From assembly GCF_900129875.1 (NCBI RefSeq), contig NZ_FQXC01000007.1, forward strand, positions 1 to 64,000: 64,000 bases of DNA, given 5' to 3'. Shown piece by piece: positions 43,105 through 51,410 of this stretch (position 1 is the stretch's first letter; each line of letters opens with the position of its first letter). Source of the DNA: Marivita hallyeonensis (lineage in GTDB: Bacteria > Pseudomonadota > Alphaproteobacteria > Rhodobacterales > Rhodobacteraceae). The position numbers and the translations under genes were made by a program. The notes below the pieces were generated by a model, which saw only the letters and a list, made by a program, of their open reading frames with translations, made no database searches and was not told the DNA's origin.

Positions 43105-45837
43105 TTATTCAGCAGGTTGCGCAGCGGCACCTGTGCCGCGACCGCGTTCAATGTCATAGAGAAGCCCGCCGGGCCGGGTGTAGTAGACCCAGGTCACGAC
43201 CAGGCAGATCACGTAGAAGCCGAGGAAGGCCCAGAGCGCGCCATTCGGGGCTCCGGTCATGGCAATCGACGTGCCGTAGAGTTTGGGGATGAAGAAGGCC
43301 CCGTAAGCCGCGATCGCCGAGGTAAAGGCGATGATGGCAGCGCTTTCGCGTTCGGCCTGCCTACGGCTTGCCACCGCATCGAGTTCCGGCATCAGGCGCG
43401 GGATCTCGCGTCCCATGATCGCGGGGATCATCTGGAAGGTGGAGGCGTTGCCCACGCCGGTCAGGAAGAACAGAGCCATGAAGCAGGCAAAGAAGCCCAT
43501 GAAGCTGCCGCCCTGCCCGTCCGACGGCAGGAAAAAGATCACGCCATAGACCGCAATGATCATACCGAGGAAAGTCCAGAAAGTGACACGCCCGCCGCCG
43601 AAACGGTCGCTGATCCAGCCCGTGCCCGCGCGGCTCAGCGCTCCAACGAGGGGTCCAAGGAACACGTACTGCAATGCATTCACTTCCGGGAACATCAACC
43701 GTGTCAGCAGCGGAAACCCGGCCGAGTAGCCGATGAAGCTGCCGAAGGTGCCGGTGTAGAGCACACACATGACCCAGTTGTGGAAGCGGCTGAAGATGAT
43801 CGCCTGATCGCGGAAGCTGGCCTTGGCGTCGGCAATGTCGTTCATGCCAAGCCAGGCTGCCGCCGTGGCGACGAGGATGAAGGGCACCCAGACAAAGCCT
43901 GCGTTCTGCATCCAGAGCTGGCTGCCGTCATCCAGAGTGACGGGCGATCCGCCCATGGCACCGAATACACCGGCGGTGATCACGATCGGCACAAGGAATT
44001 GCATGACCGAGACACCGAGGTTGCCGAGACCCGCATTCAGTGCCAGCGCATTCCCCTTCTCTGCTTTCGGGAAGAAATAGGCGATGTTGGCCATGGAGGA
44101 GGCGAAGTTGCCGCCACCGAGGCCACACAGAAGCGCGAGCGCGAGGAAGATCAGATAGGGCGTTTCGGGGTTCTGAACGGCATAGCCGATCCCGATGGCC
44201 GGTAGCAGCAGCGATGCCGTTGACAGAGTTGTCCAAAGCCTGCCGCCGAAGATCGGCACCATGAAGCTGTAGAAGATGCGCAAAGTCGCGCCCGACAGGC
44301 CCGGCAGGGCAGCCAGCCAGAACAACTGGGACGAGGTGAAGTCGAACCCGATGGCGGGCAAGCGGGCCACAACCATCGACCAGACCATCCAGACCGAGAA
44401 GGCCAGGAGCAGCGCCGGGATCGAGATCCACAGATTGCGGCGGGCGACGGCGCGCCCTTTCTGCTGCCAGAAGTCGGCGTTCTCGGGCTGCCACTCGGTC
44501 AGCGTCCGGGGCATGGCCGTTTTCTCGGGCGAGTGGATCTCCTGCATCTCGGGAAGTTCGGGGAGGGCATCGAGTTCGGGACCATGCGCCGCCCGCTCCA
44601 TCGCGCGCACCGACAGGTGCATCCAGCCGAGTGCGATCGCGACCAGCGCAAACAGAAGCGCGAAACAGCTTGTGTAAATCCCCGTCAATTCGAGCAGGGC
44701 ACCAAAGCCGATCGGCAGGACAAATCCCCCGAGGCCGCCGATCATGCCCACAAGACCGCCGACCGCGCCGACATGGTGCGGATAATAAACGGGGATGTGC
44801 TTGAACACGGCCGCCTTGCCGAGGCTCATGAAAAAGCCGAGGACAAAGAGCGTGATGATGAACGGCCAGAGCGCCATCTCGGTGGAGAAGGTGATGGCGC
44901 CGTCCTTGCCCTGGATGACATAGTCCGTCGGCGGGTACGACAGCATGAAGAGCAGCACCAGGCTGAACCCGAAGGTCCAGTACATGACCGCGCGTGCGCC
45001 GAACTTGTCGGAGAGATGTCCGCCATAGGCGCGGAAGAGCGAGGCCGAGAGGGAGAACGCCGCAGCCGCCATACCGGCCGCCCGGACATCAAGCCCGTAG
45101 ACATCGATCAGGTAGTGCGGCATCCAGAGCGCCAGCGCCACGAAGGCACCGAAGACGAAGAAATAATAGAGCGAAAAGCGCCAGACCTGAAGATTCCGGA
45201 GCGGTGCGAACTGCTGCGTGAGGCTCGGCGCCTTGACGCCGGATTGACGCCGCGCCACCAATTCCGGATCGTCCTTGGCGAACAGGAAGAAGATGACGGC
45301 CATGATCGCCAGCCCGATCGCCCAGACATGCGCGACGCCCTGCCAGCCGTAAGCCACCATCACAAAGGGAGCGACGAACTTGGTGACTGCGGCCCCCACG
45401 TTGCCCGCTCCGAATATGCCGAGTGCCGTCCCCTGATGGCCCGCATCGTAGAACCGAGACACGTAGGCCACGCCGATGATGAAGGAGCCGCCAGCCAAAC
45501 CGATGCCGAGCGCCGCGACCAGATACATGATGTAGGTTGACGCGAATGTCAGCGCCCATGTGGCCAGCGCCGTCAGCAGCATCTGTGCGGTGAATACCAG
45601 ACGTCCACCGTATTTCTCGGTCCAGACCCCCAGGAACAGTCGCGAGATCGAGCCGGTCAGGATCGGTGTTGCCACCAACAGGCCGAACTGAGCCTCGTTG
45701 AGACCGAGCTCGGCCTTGATGCCGACCCCGATGATCGAAAAAATGGTCCAGACGGCAAAACAGGCTGTGAAGGCGATCGTGCTGAGCGCGAGGGCTCTGT
45801 TCTGGTCTGATCTTGGGACGGTTCCGGCACTGTCCAT
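43105..45837 (-). CDS. narK: Fused double nitrate/nitrite transporter NarK (NarK1-NarK2)
   Basis: 910 residues from the ATG at 45837, which has a strong ribosome-binding site (AGGAGG). Two complete major-facilitator halves are joined: about residues 1-430 (NarK1-like, presumed nitrate/H+ symport) and about 455-900 (NarK2-like, presumed nitrate/nitrite exchange). Nitrate-signature glycine-rich stretches occur in each (for example GLAGGSFIIGVAYVSRF and CGLGGGNFASSMANIAYFFP). The same fusion is established in Paracoccus, where both halves are needed. First gene of narKGHJI; a perfect FNR box lies 90 bp upstream. Confidence 0.94.
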   Translation of the reverse strand: MDSAGTVPRSDQNRALALSTIAFTACFAVWTIFSIIGVGIKAELGLNEAQFGLLVATPILTGSISRLFLGVWTEKYGGRLVFTAQMLLTALATWALTFASTYIMYLVAALGIGLAGGSFIIGVAYVSRFYDAGHQGTALGIFGAGNVGAAVTKFVAPFVMVAYGWQGVAHVWAIGLAIMAVIFFLFAKDDPELVARRQSGVKAPSLTQQFAPLRNLQVWRFSLYYFFVFGAFVALALWMPHYLIDVYGLDVRAAGMAAAAFSLSASLFRAYGGHLSDKFGARAVMYWTFGFSLVLLFMLSYPPTDYVIQGKDGAITFSTEMALWPFIITLFVLGFFMSLGKAAVFKHIPVYYPHHVGAVGGLVGMIGGLGGFVLPIGFGALLELTGIYTSCFALLFALVAIALGWMHLSVRAMERAAHGPELDALPELPEMQEIHSPEKTAMPRTLTEWQPENADFWQQKGRAVARRNLWISIPALLLAFSVWMVWSMVVARLPAIGFDFTSSQLFWLAALPGLSGATLRIFYSFMVPIFGGRLWTTLSTASLLLPAIGIGYAVQNPETPYLIFLALALLCGLGGGNFASSMANIAYFFPKAEKGNALALNAGLGNLGVSVMQFLVPIVITAGVFGAMGGSPVTLDDGSQLWMQNAGFVWVPFILVATAAAWLGMNDIADAKASFRDQAIIFSRFHNWVMCVLYTGTFGSFIGYSAGFPLLTRLMFPEVNALQYVFLGPLVGALSRAGTGWISDRFGGGRVTFWTFLGMIIAVYGVIFFLPSDGQGGSFMGFFACFMALFFLTGVGNASTFQMIPAIMGREIPRLMPELDAVASRRQAERESAAIIAFTSAIAAYGAFFIPKLYGTSIAMTGAPNGALWAFLGFYVICLVVTWVYYTRPGGLLYDIERGRGTGAAAQPAE

Positions 45838-45920
45838 GGCGTGTCCTCCTGGCATCTGTACGGCAAGAATGCCCTTTGCGGGCTTGCGGACAGGAGTGGC
45901 GGAGGTCGCGTGAACGGTGC

Positions 45921-45934
45921 TTGATCTGGATCAA
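45921..45934 (-). promoter_or_regulatory. FNR-family box upstream of narK
   Basis: TTGATCTGGATCAA, a perfect match to TTGAT-N4-ATCAA, centred about 90 bp before the narK start. It is the expected site for an FNR- or NarR-type activator of narKGHJI. Confidence 0.85.
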
Positions 45935-46032
45935 TAAAACAGGAAGTTGCTGCGAAATAAATGGGTTATGCAGATTTATCAAATCTGCGCGCGCGGTTAT
46001 CAAGTCAGGTCCAGCAGAGGTCATACGCTCGA

Positions 46033-46046
46033 TTGACATTTATCAA
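46033..46046 (+). promoter_or_regulatory. FNR-family box upstream of narR
   Basis: TTGACATTTATCAA matches the FNR-type consensus with one change (TTGAC) and is centred about 56 bp before the narR start. It is separated by 112 bp from the box serving narK, so the two divergent genes have one box each. Confidence 0.7.
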
Positions 46047-46095
46047 TTAGTAGGAAAACATAAATCAAAAATGAACTGGGGGACACAAAGTATAC

Positions 46096-46791
46096 ATGCC
46101 TGAGTCTTACAAGGAAGACATCCGCGCGCTCAAGCTGTTCGCGGAGATGGAGGAAGCAAATTTCGATGCCTTGATGCGGGGGGCCTATGTGCAGAATTTC
46201 CCGCCACGCATCGATCTAATCCACGAAAAAGACCGGCCTGATTTCCTACATGTCGTTCTGACCGGATCCGTAGATCTTTATTCGTCCTGGAACGGCCGCG
46301 AGAGTTCGATGGCCACGGTGCGGCCGATCTCGACCTTCATCCTTGCGGCAACCATCAACAACCTTCCTTATTTGATGTCCGCCCGCACAATGGAAAGAAG
46401 CCGTATCGTGTTGCTCCCTTCCACGGACGTGCGGCAAGTCTTTTCCAAGGACCCCGCCTTTGCGCGGGCGATCGTCACTGAACTGGCGCAGTGCTATCGG
46501 TCGGTCGTCAAGAACACCAAGGATCTGAAACTGCGCACATCGCTGGAGCGGCTAGCCAATTACATCCTGCGTCAGCAAGCGCGGACCGGATCGACCGAAT
46601 TCGACCTGACAATGGAGAAAAGGCGCCTGGCCTCCTTTCTCGGCATGACCCCGGAAAACCTGAGCCGCGCCTTCAAAGGCCTGGAGCCCTATGGCGTAAA
46701 GGTCTCCTCGAACCATATCACGATCGCCGATCCCGATGACCTTGCCCGGTTCGCAAAGCCCAATCCCCTGATCGATGATCATACAACGTGA
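46096..46791 (+). CDS. narR: Crp/Fnr-family regulator, NarR type
   Basis: 231 residues: a cyclic-nucleotide-like beta-barrel domain, a dimer helix and a C-terminal HTH with EKRRLASFLGMTPENLSRAF. The E-x2-S-R of the recognition helix is that of FNR-type proteins that read TTGAT. It has only one Cys (near residue 132), so it cannot hold the FNR [4Fe-4S] cluster. Divergence from a fused narK and lack of cysteines match NarR of Paracoccus, which activates narKGHJI in response to nitrate/nitrite. An NO-sensing Dnr/NnrR type is the alternative. Confidence 0.85.
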   Translation: MPESYKEDIRALKLFAEMEEANFDALMRGAYVQNFPPRIDLIHEKDRPDFLHVVLTGSVDLYSSWNGRESSMATVRPISTFILAATINNLPYLMSARTMERSRIVLLPSTDVRQVFSKDPAFARAIVTELAQCYRSVVKNTKDLKLRTSLERLANYILRQQARTGSTEFDLTMEKRRLASFLGMTPENLSRAFKGLEPYGVKVSSNHITIADPDDLARFAKPNPLIDDHTT

Positions 46792-46801
46792 GGAACTCCC
46801 G

Positions 46802-47116
46802 ATGACAAAATCCATGCCCGGCGCAGCCGGTGACCTTGCAGAGCAGCACCCCGAAATCTGGAGCGCTTATTCCAGCCTCGGCGCAGCCTGCGCCGGTGCG
46901 GGTCCGTTGACGGATCGCGAAAAACGGTTGGTGAAACTGGCGCTTGCGATCGGGGCGGGCTCCGAAGGGGCTGTCCACTCGCACAGCCGCCGCGCGAAGA
47001 CCGAGGGCGTCGAGAATGCAGCGCTCACGCAGGTGGCGCTACTGGCGATCGGCACGCTGGGCCTGCCGCGGGCCGTGGCGGCCAAAACCTGGATCGAGGA
47101 CGTTCTCGGCGCGTAA
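46802..47116 (+). CDS. Carboxymuconolactone decarboxylase-like (AhpD fold) protein lacking the CxxC
   Basis: 104 residues from the ATG at 46802, preceded by GTGAGGAA. The AhpD/CMD fold is seen in LTDREKRLVKLALAIGAGSEGAVHSHSRRA and LTQVALLAIGTLG. Where peroxidase-type members have C-x2-C-x3-H, this one has S-E-G-A-V-H-S-H, so it keeps the histidines but has no redox cysteines. It lies 10 bp after narR and is probably cotranscribed. The reaction is unknown. Confidence 0.8.
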   Translation: MTKSMPGAAGDLAEQHPEIWSAYSSLGAACAGAGPLTDREKRLVKLALAIGAGSEGAVHSHSRRAKTEGVENAALTQVALLAIGTLGLPRAVAAKTWIEDVLGA

Positions 47117-47122
47117 AGTGAC

Positions 47123-47392
47123 TTAGCGCGGTCTCAGCCCGTCAAACAGCTGTGCGTTCGGACAGAAGGACGGTGGCGGAGCACCGTGCTCGGCCTTTGC
47201 CAACCAAGCCTTGCAGGCCTCGTCATTCCGACAGTTCAGACATCTGATGACGGCTGACTGAAGCTCCGAGTCCCCACACAGCCCGCGTTCAAGGGCCGTC
47301 ATCGCGCCGGTGATATCAAGCATATCTCCCATCTGGCCCAACCGCGCCTCGCGGACCGCGTAAAAGCTGCCAAGTGCCTCGCGAATGGTCAT
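47123..47392 (-). CDS. DUF6455-like small cysteine protein, copy 2
   Basis: 89 residues from the ATG at 47392, which overlaps the stop of the paralogue upstream (ATGA). The core is CLNCRNDEACKAWL followed by PPPSFCPN: four cysteines in C-x2-C-x6-C and a fourth about 17 residues later, suggesting a metal or Fe-S site. The neighbouring gene has the same core. Convergent with the CMD-like gene, 6 bp apart. No function is known to me. Confidence 0.78.
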   Translation of the reverse strand: MTIREALGSFYAVREARLGQMGDMLDITGAMTALERGLCGDSELQSAVIRCLNCRNDEACKAWLAKAEHGAPPPSFCPNAQLFDGLRPR

Positions 47393-47682
47393 GCGCCCGG
47401 TTCCTGTGTGTAGCCGTCTGCCTTCAAACGCAGGATCGTGTCCCGGTTCGGACAGAACGCGGGCGGCGGCACGCCATCCTCCGCTGTCGCAAGCCAGCTT
47501 GCGCAGGTTTCGCCGCTCTTGCATTCGTAGCAGTTGATAATGGTGTCGCGAATTTTGTCTTCCACGTCCTTCGGGATACGCCGTTTCGGGAGCGTGACAC
47601 CCGTGACGTTGAGCATTTTCCGCCTGAGCGCCATGCGTTCTTCGAAGGCACCAATCGTTGTCTCGAACAAGCTTGTTGTCAT
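47389..47682 (-). CDS. DUF6455-like small cysteine protein, copy 1
   Basis: 97 residues from the ATG at 47682 (MTTSLFETTIG). Core CYECKSGETCASWL then PPPAFCPN, the same four-cysteine pattern as the following paralogue. The N-terminal half is helical and basic (RRKMLNVTGVTLPKRR). An imperfect FNR-type box lies 67 bp upstream, the same spacing as the box before the CBS gene. Both copies may be made under anaerobic or nitrate conditions and bind iron or zinc; this is inference. Confidence 0.78.
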   Translation of the reverse strand: MTTSLFETTIGAFEERMALRRKMLNVTGVTLPKRRIPKDVEDKIRDTIINCYECKSGETCASWLATAEDGVPPPAFCPNRDTILRLKADGYTQEPGA

Positions 47683-47742
47683 GGCAGACACACCTCCCCT
47701 GTGTTGCACATGCTCACCTTACGCGTAGAATCACTGAATACC

Positions 47743-47756
47743 TTGATCTGGCGCAA
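47743..47756 (-). promoter_or_regulatory. Imperfect FNR-type box upstream of the DUF6455 pair
   Basis: TTGATCTGGCGCAA has a perfect left half and an imperfect right half (CGCAA). It is centred about 67 bp before the first DUF6455 start, nearly the spacing of the perfect box before the CBS gene (68 bp). Confidence 0.5.
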
Positions 47757-47815
47757 TTCGGCTCAAAATGAGACGCGCGGCGTCACCGGTTATCCGGGCA
47801 CCACAAAAGCGCTCG

Positions 47816-48244
47816 CTACCCGGATATGTATCGCTCCAGTTGGTCGATCACGAAGCGCTGGTCGCTGATCTTGCTTTTTACCAGATCGCCGATCGAGACA
47901 ATGCCAATGACCCGGTTCTCATTGATGACCGGCAAATGACGTATCTTCTTTTCCGTCATCAAAGCCAGGCCCTGATCGGTTGACTGGCCGGGGTCGGCGC
48001 AGACAACCGGGGTTGTCATGATGTCCCTGACTTTGGTTTTTGGAGAAGATTTGCCTTTCAGAAAGACCCTTCGTGCGTAATGCCGCTCGGTGATAATCCC
48101 GACCAGCATCTCACCATCCAGAACAACAAGCGCCCCGATGTCATGATCGGCCATCGCCTGGATGGCATCAAGAACGGTGGCATCAGGCGTCACACTGAAG
48201 ACCTCCGTGCCCTTCTCGTCCAGGATTTGCCGAAGCGTTTTCAT
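47816..48244 (-). CDS. CBS-domain pair protein
   Basis: 142 residues from the ATG at 48244 (MKTLRQILDEKG). Two CBS repeats: VTPDATVLDAIQAMADHDIG with LVGIITERHYARRVF, and MTTPVVCADPGQSTDQGLAL with RVIGIVSIGDLVK. Stand-alone CBS pairs bind adenosine nucleotides or act as sensors of energy state. A perfect FNR-type box is 68 bp upstream, so it is probably expressed with the nitrate island. Confidence 0.9.
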   Translation of the reverse strand: MKTLRQILDEKGTEVFSVTPDATVLDAIQAMADHDIGALVVLDGEMLVGIITERHYARRVFLKGKSSPKTKVRDIMTTPVVCADPGQSTDQGLALMTEKKIRHLPVINENRVIGIVSIGDLVKSKISDQRFVIDQLERYISG

Positions 48245-48305
48245 CGGAAGCGGTTCCATGCATCAACTGCTGCAAGATACTGTAGCCGATCCCGGTGCGC
48301 GCGCC

Positions 48306-48319
48306 TTGATCGGAATCAA
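48306..48319 (-). promoter_or_regulatory. FNR-family box upstream of the CBS gene
   Basis: TTGATCGGAATCAA, a perfect match to TTGAT-N4-ATCAA, centred about 68 bp before the CBS start. It lies in the short gap after nnrU, which ends at 48332. Confidence 0.75.
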
Positions 48320-48331
48320 TCATGGGTTTTC

Positions 48332-49000
48332 TCAGCCCAGCGGGCTGACACCGAACAACCATGGATGCACCCAGATCAAGCCGACATAAAACGCGACGCC
48401 AGCGATCCCGCGGGCGATCGCCCCGCCCCAGGACGTCGGTCTGGCAGTCCCAAGGCTGGAGGTCACCTCGGCATGGAGACGGTGCCACGCCACCCCCATG
48501 TCACGCTGCCGCCGCCGGTCGACAAGACGCACGCCGATCGCGGCGAAGATCGCGAAAAACCCGAACAAGAGCACATGCGCCAGATCGCCGTTGGGCACGA
48601 CATGCGCCAACGCCCAAAGCGACAATGCCAGAAGTATCGGGTGCCGCGTCATCCGAACTATTCCAGCGTGCGTCGGATCAAAGCGGTCGTTGTGCGCGCC
48701 GCCGAAGGAAAACGGGTTCGGCCGCCCGATGGCAAGCGCCAGGACCACGCAGACGGGCAGCATCACAGCAAGTGGCACATGCCCCTGCCACGGCGTCCAG
48801 TTCCACAGCAGCACGACAGGCGCGCGCCCGGCGGCGCCAATCAGCCAGACCAGTGCGGCCAGCGACAAAGCAGAATAGGCAATGGTGAACCCGCGTTGGC
48901 CCAACCGGGCCTGCAACCACGGCCGTATGGGAGGGCGCAAGGGGAGCGAATGTGTGACAAGAAAACCGACCCAGGCCAAGGTGAATTCCAGCCAGCCCAC
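48332..49000 (-). CDS. nnrU: NnrU-family membrane protein
   Basis: 222 residues from GTG 49000, which has GAGGGTAAG just before it; an earlier ATG lies inside nnrS. It has about five to six membrane helices with conserved HS/H motifs (FLVTHSLPLRPPIRP, RMTRHPILLALSLWALAHV) matching NnrU/isoprenylcysteine methyltransferase-like membrane proteins. NnrU is tied to NO and nitrite reduction in alphaproteobacteria but its chemistry is unknown. Adjacent to nnrS, 4 bp apart. Confidence 0.88.
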   Translation of the reverse strand: MGWLEFTLAWVGFLVTHSLPLRPPIRPWLQARLGQRGFTIAYSALSLAALVWLIGAAGRAPVVLLWNWTPWQGHVPLAVMLPVCVVLALAIGRPNPFSFGGAHNDRFDPTHAGIVRMTRHPILLALSLWALAHVVPNGDLAHVLLFGFFAIFAAIGVRLVDRRRQRDMGVAWHRLHAEVTSSLGTARPTSWGGAIARGIAGVAFYVGLIWVHPWLFGVSPLG

Positions 49001-49004
49001 ATCC

Positions 49005-50216
49005 TTACCCTCTGCGCTGCTTGTCTGGAGGCAATCGCAGCAGGAGTGGTCCATAGATCATGACGAACGCGCCGAAGCCCGTGATCCAGCCAAGGCCCGC
49101 GAGCAGGTGCAGCCTGTCCGCCTCGGACGGCCAGACCCCTGCACTCACCCGGGCCAGAACCGCCACGATCACAGCGACATAGATACCAATCGTTCCGATC
49201 CCGGCCGTCAGCGGCTGGCCCGTATGCCCCAGCGTGGCACGGGTCATCACGGCCAGCGTCATCAGCCCGATCGCCCCGGCCATCCAAATATGCTGTGCCG
49301 CTGCCGCCCCGAAGAGGTCCGGCCGGAGAGTTTCCGCGGCGATGGCGAGTGCCCCCAGCGGCACAAAGGCATAGGCGACGTGCAGAACGGCAACCAGCGG
49401 CTCGGGTCCCGTGCGATACCCGGCCCACCGCGCCTGACGGAGGGCATGTGCAATCCCCGCCAGAAGAAGCGCGAGGCCCGCGACCCAGTGGTCCGGCAAG
49501 ACGACCCAGATCAGAAGCGCCGCCAGAAGCAGCAGCAGGGCGCCCTTGTCGAGTTTCTGCATCGGCGGTGTCGGCAATTGTCCGTCACCACGTTTGACGA
49601 GCCAGTTGCGCGTGAAAGACGGCACAATCCGCCCGCCAATCACGGCGATCATCATCACGCCAGCGACAAGCCCCAGGCGCAGGCCATAGCCTTGCGCGGC
49701 ATAGGAGCCAGTCGCGGCCTCCCAATGAAACAGCGCATTGGCAAGCGTGAACGCGGCCAGCATGCCGAGAACGATAAGGTTCTTCCAATTCTTGCCCGCG
49801 ACAATCTCGCGCGCGATCACAAACCCAAGGGCGACCGGCATCGCGAGGTCGACGACGGCGACCACGAGAGGCGGCAGCAGCAGCGACAGCCCTACGGCAA
49901 CGCGCCCTGCCACCCAAAGCGCAGCCAGCCCGCCCAACGACCAGCCGACAATCGGCAGACGACCGGTCCAGTTCGGCACAGCCGTCAGCAGAAACCCCGC
50001 AACGACGGCCGAGAGATAGCCGAACAGGAATTCATGCGCATGCCATGACACCGGATCGAAGGCCGTCGGCACTGTCAGAGCACCAGACAGCATTGGCACC
50101 CAGAGCGCCATGATCAGCACGGCCCAGACCCCAGCCCCGAGGAAAAAGGGGCGAAAGCCGAATGTGAGCAGTGCCGGGCCGCGCCAAGCGCGCATTCGCT
50201 CAGCCGTGGAGCTCAT
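49005..50216 (-). CDS. nnrS: NnrS-family haem-copper membrane protein
   Basis: 403 residues with about twelve membrane helices. Characteristic segments: FRPFFLGAGVWAVL, WHAHEFLFGYLSAVVAGFLLTAVPNWTG and FALVVMIYG-like C-terminus; the WHAHE histidines are probable haem ligands. NnrS proteins protect against nitrosative stress by an unknown mechanism, often under NsrR or NnrR control. Its ATG overlaps the stop of the folate gene (ATGA). Confidence 0.9.
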   Translation of the reverse strand: MSSTAERMRAWRGPALLTFGFRPFFLGAGVWAVLIMALWVPMLSGALTVPTAFDPVSWHAHEFLFGYLSAVVAGFLLTAVPNWTGRLPIVGWSLGGLAALWVAGRVAVGLSLLLPPLVVAVVDLAMPVALGFVIAREIVAGKNWKNLIVLGMLAAFTLANALFHWEAATGSYAAQGYGLRLGLVAGVMMIAVIGGRIVPSFTRNWLVKRGDGQLPTPPMQKLDKGALLLLLAALLIWVVLPDHWVAGLALLLAGIAHALRQARWAGYRTGPEPLVAVLHVAYAFVPLGALAIAAETLRPDLFGAAAAQHIWMAGAIGLMTLAVMTRATLGHTGQPLTAGIGTIGIYVAVIVAVLARVSAGVWPSEADRLHLLAGLGWITGFGAFVMIYGPLLLRLPPDKQRRG

Positions 50217-50908
50217 GGTGTTTGCCTGGAAACTTGCACGCCCTCTTGGGTCAGGATGACGTCCAAGGGAATATCGTGAGGCTGTGGGAAAATCGTTGTC
50301 AGGTAGGCGGAGTGAAACCCTATTCCGATGGTAAACGGCCGTGGCGTCAATGCGGCCAGCGTTCTGTCGAAATAGCCACCCCCATAGCCAAGTCTGCAGC
50401 CCTGGCTATCCCAGCCCACCAATGGCGCAAGCGTTATGTCGGGCGTCAGCGCATCTGCCTCGGGCGGCGGGACGGGAATGTTCCAACTCCCCAGCACCAT
50501 GATTGTGTCGGGGGTCCAGCGCCGAAAAACAAGCGGCGCGGCCTCCTGATCGACCACTGGCAAAGCAAGTGTGACACCTGCCGCGTGCAGATCGGCCATC
50601 AGCGGTCGCAGATCGGGCTCTCCCTTGATTGGCCAATACGCCGAGATCACCCTGCCCTGCGCGCCGTCAAAGCGCGTGACCAGCAGCTCTCGCAGATGCC
50701 TGGCGACCGCCGCTCCCACGGCTGCACGGTCGCTGACGCTGAGCGCTTGGCGTTCGGCGCGCAGTCGCGTACGTTCCGACGTTCGCCATCGCGCCACGTC
50801 CCGCGCCTGTTCGGGATCCACCGCCATCGGATCAAAATAGTCTGGCGCGATCTCGCCCGCGAGGCACGGCGGCGAGGCGAAACGGCTTCCAGTGTCTGTG
50901 ATCCCCAT
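50213..50908 (-). CDS. 5-formyltetrahydrofolate cyclo-ligase-like protein
   Basis: 231 residues from the ATG at 50908; an earlier ATG overlaps the hemerythrin gene. The ligase signatures are RAERQALSVSDRAAV (N-terminal ATP-contact helix), VISAYWPIKGEPDLRPL and the glycine-rich GYGGGYFDRTLA near the C-terminus. The enzyme turns 5-formyl-THF into methenyl-THF with ATP. In an NO-response operon it may repair folate damage; that is inference. The first 35 residues have no counterpart in the typical family and may be an extension. Confidence 0.88.
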   Translation of the reverse strand: MGITDTGSRFASPPCLAGEIAPDYFDPMAVDPEQARDVARWRTSERTRLRAERQALSVSDRAAVGAAVARHLRELLVTRFDGAQGRVISAYWPIKGEPDLRPLMADLHAAGVTLALPVVDQEAAPLVFRRWTPDTIMVLGSWNIPVPPPEADALTPDITLAPLVGWDSQGCRLGYGGGYFDRTLAALTPRPFTIGIGFHSAYLTTIFPQPHDIPLDVILTQEGVQVSRQTP

Positions 50909-50921
50909 TTCGCGAGCGCCC

Positions 50922-51395
50922 TCAAGCCGGCTCGAACTGTGGGAACAAGACATCGTTTTCCAGGCGCATATGCTCCTCCAGGTCGCCGAGGAACTCTGCC
51001 AGTCCGGTGTAAAGCGCAGTCCAGGTGCCGCAGGCCCCCGCCGGCAAGGTCAAATTGCAGGTCAGACGGCGGATATCGGCAATTTCGGTGGCGTGATTGT
51101 CGTGATCAGCACGCATGACCGCAATCGGGTTTTCGATGCCGGGCATCCCCCCCTTGCGGATGGCGGGGAAGAGGATCAGTTCCTCTTTTTTCATATGCAC
51201 TTCCATATCGCCGGTCATCCGCTCTAACAGGTTGGACAAACCCTCCGGCACATCATCATCACCGAAATGCACCGTTTCAACCCGTTCGGCCATCTGTGCA
51301 AGCAGGGGCAGCTGTTCACGGTGCCGCTCATGATAACGCGTTTCGATGTACCGGGTCAGCTCAGCAGGATCTTGTGGCGGGCTTGTATCAGGCAT
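50922..51395 (-). CDS. Hemerythrin-type Fe-S repair protein (RIC/DnrN-like, short)
   Basis: 157 residues. Di-iron ligands are seen in TRYHERHREQLP, EVHMKKEELILFPAI, MRADHDNHATEI and DLEEHMRLENDVLFPQF, the pattern of RIC/YtfE/ScdA. The N-terminal ScdA_N (DUF542) domain of about 60 residues is missing, so it is a hemerythrin-only form. RIC repairs iron-sulfur clusters hit by NO and supplies iron. It lies between the folate gene and the truncated haemoglobin in a likely NsrR-controlled operon. Confidence 0.85.
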   Translation of the reverse strand: MPDTSPPQDPAELTRYIETRYHERHREQLPLLAQMAERVETVHFGDDDVPEGLSNLLERMTGDMEVHMKKEELILFPAIRKGGMPGIENPIAVMRADHDNHATEIADIRRLTCNLTLPAGACGTWTALYTGLAEFLGDLEEHMRLENDVLFPQFEPA

Positions 51396-51410
51396 TGCAG
51401 CATCCTTTCT

